From JAFGSZ01 sp964492185 (GTDB lineage: Bacteria; Bacteroidota; Bacteroidia; Bacteroidales; UBA10428), in NCBI GenBank assembly GCA_964492185.1, contig CAZBJH010000057.1, positions 1-20,664 on the forward strand: a stretch of DNA of 20,664 bases, in the 5' to 3' direction. Positions 16,391 to 20,664 of the stretch are shown one piece after another. The position numbers and the translations under genes are program-made. Positions within the stretch are counted from its first letter, which is position 1. The number at the start of each line of letters is the position of its first letter. The notes beneath the pieces were generated by a model. It did no database searches. It was not told the origin of the DNA and saw only the letters and a program-made list of their open reading frames with translations.

Positions 16391-16421
16391 TTATATGTTA
16401 TATGTTATATGTTATATGTTA
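16391..16421 (+). repeat. 7-bp tandem repeat, four copies of TTATATG plus TTA
   Basis: Four perfect TTATATG units occupy 16391-16418 with a partial fifth (TTA), followed by an unusual CGCGCGG run. The repeat generates TGTTAT every 7 bp, and the last copy reads TGTTAC (16417-16422), exactly 21 bp from the first TGTTAT (16396). It lies 53 bp upstream of the TAAGTTTG box. Copy number could vary by slippage. Confidence 0.75.
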
Positions 16422-16474
16422 CGCGCGGACTATAATATGTTATTCTATGACAATCAGGGAAAATTTTTAAAAGT

Positions 16475-16482
16475 TAAGTTTG
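16475..16482 (+). promoter_or_regulatory. Candidate proximal -7 box TAAGTTTG before the GH5 relic
   Basis: Exact TAnnTTTG match 45 bases before the ATG at 16528, an ordinary promoter distance, without a visible -33 TTTG. It may be the basal promoter of the enzyme operon, independent of operator copy B. Confidence 0.4.
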
Positions 16483-16527
16483 TACGCGCTGAATCTTTAA
16501 TTTCTAACTGCCATTAACCAATTTATT

Positions 16528-17268
16528 ATGCATAAATTGAATAAAATCGCGGGGTTATTGTTGTTGCTCAATTTTCCATTATTGATATTTGCGTGGGAAG
16601 GAATGTCAACTCCACGATTACATGTTGAAGGGAAATATTTAAAAGATCCGCACGGAAATAAAGTAATCTTGCATGGTTTTGCCCAGACATACAGTCCTTG
16701 GTTTAACGAAAGAGGCACCAAGTGGACCGGATATGATGTAAATGGCTGTCTGACATACAACAAATCCATTATTGACTCGATTCTTAACGCCGGGTGGAAA
16801 ATGAACTTCCTGCGTTTACACATGGATCCATACTGGAGCAATACGCCAGGTTGTACACCAGATGGCCATGAGCTTCCGAATTGCTTCGACGAAACACGTT
16901 TCAGTACCTATCTTGACCAGGTTTTTTATACCTATGGCAGAATATGCCATATCCAAAGGGTTGTATGTAATCATACGCCCTCCGGGTGTTTGTCCCGAAG
17001 TAATCGGCGTTTTGTAATCAATGATGTGTTTCTTACAAATTCTGATTCTTATGTGCCAACCACCCCGACTTATAATCCGATAATTGTAAATCCTACTTTT
17101 TCAGAAGATATTGAACTGAATATGAAAAGCAATGAACCTGTGGATGTATATAATATGATGGGAGTAAGAATACGTACCAGGGTAAAATTTGAAGAGGCTT
17201 TAAATGGTTTGCCCCACGGATTATATATTGTTGGCAATAAAAAAATATTTAAAACTGATAATTTTTAA
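16528..17268 (+). pseudogene. Broken GH5-family glycoside hydrolase (internal deletion and frameshift)
   Basis: The 246-codon frame starts with a signal peptide (residues 1-22) and the N-terminal part of a GH5 (beta/alpha)8 enzyme: LHVEGKYLKDPHGNKVILHG, YNKSIIDSILNAGWKMNFLR and LHMDPYWSN. At residue 133 the frame breaks in a run of six T (16922-16927). With one T fewer, 16928-17011 encodes IPMAEYAISKGLYVIIRPPG then VCPEVIGV, the expected continuation, which then meets TAA at 17015. Everything carrying the acid/base Glu (NEP) and the nucleophile Glu is missing. From about 17011 the original frame resumes with a short C-terminal module (VDVYNMMGVR ... LNGLPHGLYIVGNKKI) resembling Por/T9SS-type sorting tails. 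It cannot be a working glycosidase. It starts the operon and ends 5 bp before GH43. Confidence 0.8.
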
Positions 17269-17273
17269 CAAAA

Positions 17274-18815
17274 ATGAAAAAGAATACTCCTTACCTCATT
17301 TTAATTTGCTTTTTTTTGTCCGGCTTTTATGCAACCGCTCAAAAATGGCACAGCGACAATGGTGATGGCACCTATACCAATCCTGTTATTCCGGCCGATT
17401 TCCCGGACCCGGATGTAATCCTTGTGGATGATACATACTATATGGTTACAACCACCATGTTTGTATTCCCTGGTGTAACAGTACTTAAATCGAAAGATCT
17501 TGTAAACTGGGAATATTGCAGCAATGCGGTTACCCGTTTCGATTTCAGCCCCTGTTATAACCTTGACAGTTGTAACCGATATTCACACGGGCAGTGGGCT
17601 ACCAGCATCAAGTACAACAATGGTAAATTCTATTTACTTTTTATAACACTTGATGAAGGAGGATTTTTATGCTCGGCAACCAATCCGGAAGGGCCATGGG
17701 AATTAAGACAATTACCCGAAGGCTTCTATGACCCCGGGCTTTTCTTCGACGATAACGGAAGAATTTATGTGGCACACGGCTATGGCACGATTCGTATTAC
17801 CGAACTTGATGAAAACTTTGCCCCGATAAGCAATGACTCCCTGGTATTTACAGGAGATATCCGCGGGGGACTTGAAGGAATGCATGTTTATAAGATCAAT
17901 GGCTATTATTACCTCTATGGTACCTACGGCGGCGTTGACGGAATACAGGTAGCATTGCGTTCAAAAAGCATTTATGGCCCTTACGAACAAAAAGTGGTTA
18001 TTGAAGACCGTACCCCGGGAGTCACATTTGGTATCCACCAGGGAGCCCTGATACAAACCCGAACCGATGAATGGTGGACCATGCTGTTTGTTGATAGCGG
18101 GCCATTTGGTCGGTTCCCTTCATTACAACCGGTAACCTGGGTTGATGGCTGGCCAATGGTTGGAGTTAACGGGAAAGGTGTGGTGACATACAAAAAACCC
18201 AATGTGGGTAAAGAATACCCTGCAAAGGTTTTACCAACCTCCGATGAGTTCAATAAACCCGTGCTGGGCATGCAATGGGGATGGAACCACAATCCCGATC
18301 CTGATAAATGGTCGCTTTCAGAACGAAAAGGTTTTCTTAGGTTAAAAACGGTTAAAGTGGTTTCGAACCTTACCGAAGCACAAAATACACTTACCCAAAG
18401 GCCCTTTGCACATTATGACCGTAATACCCCAACTACTGCCGTAACTATAATAGATATCAGAAATATGAAAAACGGAGACATAGCAGGTCTTGCGGTATTC
18501 CAGGAACCCTATGCATATATTGCAGTGAAACAGGAGGAAAAATCGAAACAAATTATCATGGTAAACAATGGTGAAATCATTGCATCTACGCCTATGAAAG
18601 GTAACACTGTTTACCTTAAAACCATTGCATCTAATTCAACCAAAATTGCAACATTTGAATATGGTTATAATAATAAAGAATTCACCGTTCTTGGTAATGA
18701 GCTGCACATGCGTTTCAGCCTGAAAGTGTTCACCGGCAACAAGTTCTGTCTTTTTAATTATGCCACAAAAGAAACCGGAGGGTATGTTGATTTTGACTGG
18801 TTCAGGGTTAATTGA
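17274..18815 (+). CDS. GH43 beta-xylosidase / alpha-L-arabinofuranosidase
   Basis: This 513-residue secreted glycosidase is expected to remove xylosyl or arabinofuranosyl residues by inversion, probably in the periplasm. A signal peptide ends near residue 22-23 (YATAQ, then KW). The five-bladed propeller carries the three catalytic carboxylates: Asp45 as base in ADFPDPDVI, Asp153 as pKa modulator in GFYDPGLFFDD, and Glu201 as general acid in RGGLEGMHVYKING. His255 in TFGIHQGALIQT is the conserved propeller histidine. Residues of about 323-513 (SDEFNKPVLGMQWGWNH ... VDFDWFRVN) match the concanavalin-A-like C-terminal domain of GH43 beta-xylosidases. It is full length. It begins 5 bp after the GH5 relic and precedes GH51. 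The subfamily, and so xylosidase versus arabinofuranosidase, cannot be fixed by eye. Confidence 0.92.
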   Translation: MKKNTPYLILICFFLSGFYATAQKWHSDNGDGTYTNPVIPADFPDPDVILVDDTYYMVTTTMFVFPGVTVLKSKDLVNWEYCSNAVTRFDFSPCYNLDSCNRYSHGQWATSIKYNNGKFYLLFITLDEGGFLCSATNPEGPWELRQLPEGFYDPGLFFDDNGRIYVAHGYGTIRITELDENFAPISNDSLVFTGDIRGGLEGMHVYKINGYYYLYGTYGGVDGIQVALRSKSIYGPYEQKVVIEDRTPGVTFGIHQGALIQTRTDEWWTMLFVDSGPFGRFPSLQPVTWVDGWPMVGVNGKGVVTYKKPNVGKEYPAKVLPTSDEFNKPVLGMQWGWNHNPDPDKWSLSERKGFLRLKTVKVVSNLTEAQNTLTQRPFAHYDRNTPTTAVTIIDIRNMKNGDIAGLAVFQEPYAYIAVKQEEKSKQIIMVNNGEIIASTPMKGNTVYLKTIASNSTKIATFEYGYNNKEFTVLGNELHMRFSLKVFTGNKFCLFNYATKETGGYVDFDWFRVN

Positions 18816-18903
18816 AGTTTTTTGCTTTTTATTACATTTAATTTAATTGCGTTATGAAAATTGAAATTATAATAAGTTTTTTATTAAGTAAAATTACCTA
18901 ATC

Positions 18904-20430
18904 ATGAAATCACTGCTTATTTTAATCACTGCATGTATAATAAGTTTAAATGTTACGGCGCAGAAAGTAAATAATTTGATAATTCATGCCGATAGCGGAA
19001 AGTTCGTTATTAACGAAAATATTTATGGACATTTCGCCGAACACCTTGGCGGTTGTGTTTATGACGGTATCTGGGTGGGTGAAGAATCACCGATTCCCAA
19101 TACAAGAGGTATCCGCAATGATGTGGTTGAGGCGCTGAAAGAAATTGAAGTGCCTGTGCTTCGCTGGCCGGGTGGTTGCTTTGCCGATATTTATCACTGG
19201 CAGGATGGCGTCGGCCCCCGTGAAAACCGTAAACCAATTGTAAATAAAACATGGGGGGGCGTAATGGAAGATAACAGTTTCGGAACCCATGAATTTCTTG
19301 ACTTCTGCTCATTGATTGGCGCGGAACCATACCTGGCCATCAATGTAGGCAGTGGAACCGTACAGGAAGCTGCCGAATGGATTGATTATGTTAACGCCAC
19401 CAAAGGCCCGATGGCAGAACTGCGCGGGCAAAATGGACGTGAAGAGCCCTGGAATGTTAAATACTGGGGTATAGGAAATGAAAGCTGGGGTTGCGGAGGA
19501 CATATGAACCCCGACTTTTATGCCAATCTTTCCAAACAATATTCCACATTTTGTTCAGCAGATTATAAAATCCTATCCGGTGGCACATCTGATGATCTTA
19601 ACTGGACAGAAACCATTATGAGAGAAACCAAAAAATACAACCAGCTCATTCAGGGTTATTCATACCATTACTATACGATTTGTCATAACTGGTCTGATAA
19701 GGGTTCTGCCACTGATTTTAATAAAGACGAATGGTTCAGTACCATGAAAAAAACATTGTTTGTCCGGGAAAACCTAAAAGAACACATTGCAATTATGGAT
19801 AAGTATGATCCGGGGAGAAAGATTGCCTTAATTGCCGATGAATGGGGAAACTGGTTCAATACCAAACCCGGTGATCCGGTTTTATTCCAGCAAAATACAC
19901 TCCGAGATGCTCTTACTGCCGGATTATACCTGAATATTTTCAATAACCATGCAGAAAGGGTTAAAATGGCTAATTTAGCCCAGACTGTCAATGTATTGCA
20001 GTCAGTTGTTTTAACTAAAGAAGAAAAGATGGTCAAAACCCCCACCTTCTATGTGTTTAAGATGTATAAGGCACACCAGAATGCCACGCTTCTGCCCTTC
20101 AGCCTGGAGTGTAAGGAGTATATCAATGGTGAAGAAAAATTACCGGCATTGCATGTTTCTGCATCCCTTAATAGAGAGAGCACTATACACATTAGTGTTA
20201 TTAATCTGGATCCTGAAAACAGCCATGAATTAACCATTTCAGTTCCCGGCAAAAAATTGAACCAGATCACCTGTGAAATAATAACAGCCGGACAGATGAA
20301 TGCATTGAACGATTTCAATAAAGAAGAAAAAGTTAATATTCAGCCATTCAGGGATTTTAAAAAAAACCATCAGGAATTAAAGACGGCCATACCTGCCAAA
20401 TCAATTGTAATGTTTAAGATTCGTGAATAA
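18904..20430 (+). CDS. GH51 alpha-L-arabinofuranosidase
   Basis: This 508-residue retaining exo-enzyme releases terminal alpha-L-arabinofuranosyl groups from arabinoxylan, arabinan or their oligosaccharides. Residues 1-20 are a signal peptide (ending NVTAQ), pointing to the periplasm. The (beta/alpha)8 core has NIYGHFAEHLGGCVYDGIWV (39-58), LRWPGGCFADIYHW (86-99), the acid/base Glu193 in YWGIGNESWGCGGH, YSYHYYT (252-258) and the nucleophile Glu313 in ALIADEWGNWF, all intact. The C-terminal beta-sandwich (about 350-505) is typical of alpha-L-AF_C. Its length fits the family. It follows GH43 by 88 bp of AT-rich DNA with no clear terminator or TAnnTTTG box, so co-transcription is likely. Together with GH43 it points to an arabinose-containing substrate. 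Confidence 0.95.
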   Translation: MKSLLILITACIISLNVTAQKVNNLIIHADSGKFVINENIYGHFAEHLGGCVYDGIWVGEESPIPNTRGIRNDVVEALKEIEVPVLRWPGGCFADIYHWQDGVGPRENRKPIVNKTWGGVMEDNSFGTHEFLDFCSLIGAEPYLAINVGSGTVQEAAEWIDYVNATKGPMAELRGQNGREEPWNVKYWGIGNESWGCGGHMNPDFYANLSKQYSTFCSADYKILSGGTSDDLNWTETIMRETKKYNQLIQGYSYHYYTICHNWSDKGSATDFNKDEWFSTMKKTLFVRENLKEHIAIMDKYDPGRKIALIADEWGNWFNTKPGDPVLFQQNTLRDALTAGLYLNIFNNHAERVKMANLAQTVNVLQSVVLTKEEKMVKTPTFYVFKMYKAHQNATLLPFSLECKEYINGEEKLPALHVSASLNRESTIHISVINLDPENSHELTISVPGKKLNQITCEIITAGQMNALNDFNKEEKVNIQPFRDFKKNHQELKTAIPAKSIVMFKIRE

Positions 20431-20450
20431 AAAGTAATTTTTAGAATTAT

Positions 20451-20474
20451 AATTAGTGTCTGTCCATAATGTCC
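20451..20474 (+). repeat. Direct repeat copy 1 (AATTAGTGTCTGTCCATAAT...)
   Basis: This 24-bp sequence, starting 21 bp after the GH51 stop codon, recurs at 20598-20621 with two mismatches, 147 bp apart. Similarity continues loosely beyond it (CCGCGTT and an AAAATT run at matching distances). It looks like the start of a dispersed repeat or transposon-end family, though no transposase is present. Confidence 0.6.
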
Positions 20475-20489
20475 GATATCCGCGTTGCT

Positions 20490-20543
20490 GCCAAAATTTT
20501 AAATCCTCGAATACCTTAGTATACCGCGGTTTAAAATTTTTGC
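20490..20543. repeat. Near-palindrome between the two direct repeats
   Basis: Arms 20490-20505 (GCCAAAATTTTAAATC) and 20528-20543 (reverse complement GCAAAAATTTTAAACC) match at 14 of 16 positions around a 22-base centre that itself contains ATAC-CTTA-GTAT. No T-tract follows, so a terminator is less likely than a mobile-element or REP-like unit. It could still limit transcription beyond GH51. Confidence 0.5.
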
Positions 20544-20597
20544 GCGCCTTGATCTCGAACATTCTGAACAAACACTATGACTTTATTGACAAACTCT

Positions 20598-20621
20598 AAT
20601 TAGTGTCTATCCATAAAGTCC
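20598..20621 (+). repeat. Direct repeat copy 2 (AATTAGTGTCTATCCATAAA...)
   Basis: Second copy of the 24-bp repeat, followed by GCCGCGTT, as in copy 1 (TCCGCGTT). The unit continues towards the window edge and probably extends past it, so an array or a further element may lie downstream. Confidence 0.55.
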
Positions 20622-20664
20622 CATTTGCCGCGTTACGCTTGTCCGAAAATTGCTCATTCACGAC

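Larger units (their letters stand above)
15891..16527. other. Divergent regulatory spacer between HTCS and the enzyme operon
   Basis: The 637-bp stretch has no credible gene. It contains, left to right, a -7 box facing the HTCS, operator copy B, a TAnnTTTG box 31 bp downstream of it, further TAnnTTTG matches (16211-16218, 16234-16241), a perfect 13-bp hairpin, a 7-bp tandem repeat and another TAnnTTTG box close to the GH5 relic. A smaller 7-bp stem (GGCTAAA 16056-16062 with TTTAGCC 16073-16079) is also present. The region is unusually dense in candidate regulatory sites. Confidence 0.6.

Overview
The window is a polysaccharide utilisation locus (PUL) from a member of the Bacteroidota, most likely the Bacteroidales/Marinilabiliales group. 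This rests on two SusC/SusD pairs, a one-polypeptide hybrid two-component system (HTCS), lipoproteins with acidic residues after the lipobox cysteine, AT-rich spacers with TAnnTTTG -7 boxes, and few Shine-Dalgarno sequences. I see no tRNA, rRNA, CRISPR array or transposase gene.

Layout. Positions 1-345 hold no intact gene, only an inverted-repeat structure and a possible short gene remnant. On the minus strand, in transcription order, are the HTCS sensor-regulator (15890-11772), a spacer with a promoter and probable operator, a decayed GH43 fragment (11586-11200), SusC-1 (11130-7969), SusD-1 (7957-6092), SusC-2 (6003-3202), SusD-2 (3172-1421) and a DUF1735-type surface lipoprotein (1389-346). 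On the plus strand, diverging from the HTCS, are a broken GH5 gene (16528-17268), an intact GH43 glycosidase (17274-18815) and an intact GH51 alpha-L-arabinofuranosidase (18904-20430). The right end (20431-20664) carries a repeated sequence, two copies about 147 bp apart, that looks like part of a repeat family or transposon end.

How it works together (inference from families). The surface lipoproteins and the two SusC/D pumps bind and import oligosaccharides. GH43 and GH51, both with signal peptides, trim arabinofuranosyl and xylosyl residues in the periplasm. The HTCS senses a released sugar or oligosaccharide through its periplasmic propellers and activates transcription with its AraC-type domain. 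An arabinose-containing glycan such as arabinoxylan or arabinan is the likely substrate. No intact endo-acting enzyme is present in the window, and the only candidate (GH5) is destroyed.

The most notable observation is a shared regulatory element. The same arrangement (TGTTAC, 5 bases, TACCAT, AT-rich tetranucleotide, TGTTAC; half-sites 21 bp apart) occurs exactly twice in the spacers I searched. One copy faces the susC operon and one faces the enzyme operon, and each lies 31 or 32 bp upstream of a TAnnTTTG box. It is the best candidate for the HTCS operator and implies two promoters whose transcripts begin with long leaders, one running through the GH43 relic and one through a strong hairpin. 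Two dead glycosidase genes lie on either side of the regulator, so the locus appears to have been remodelled recently.
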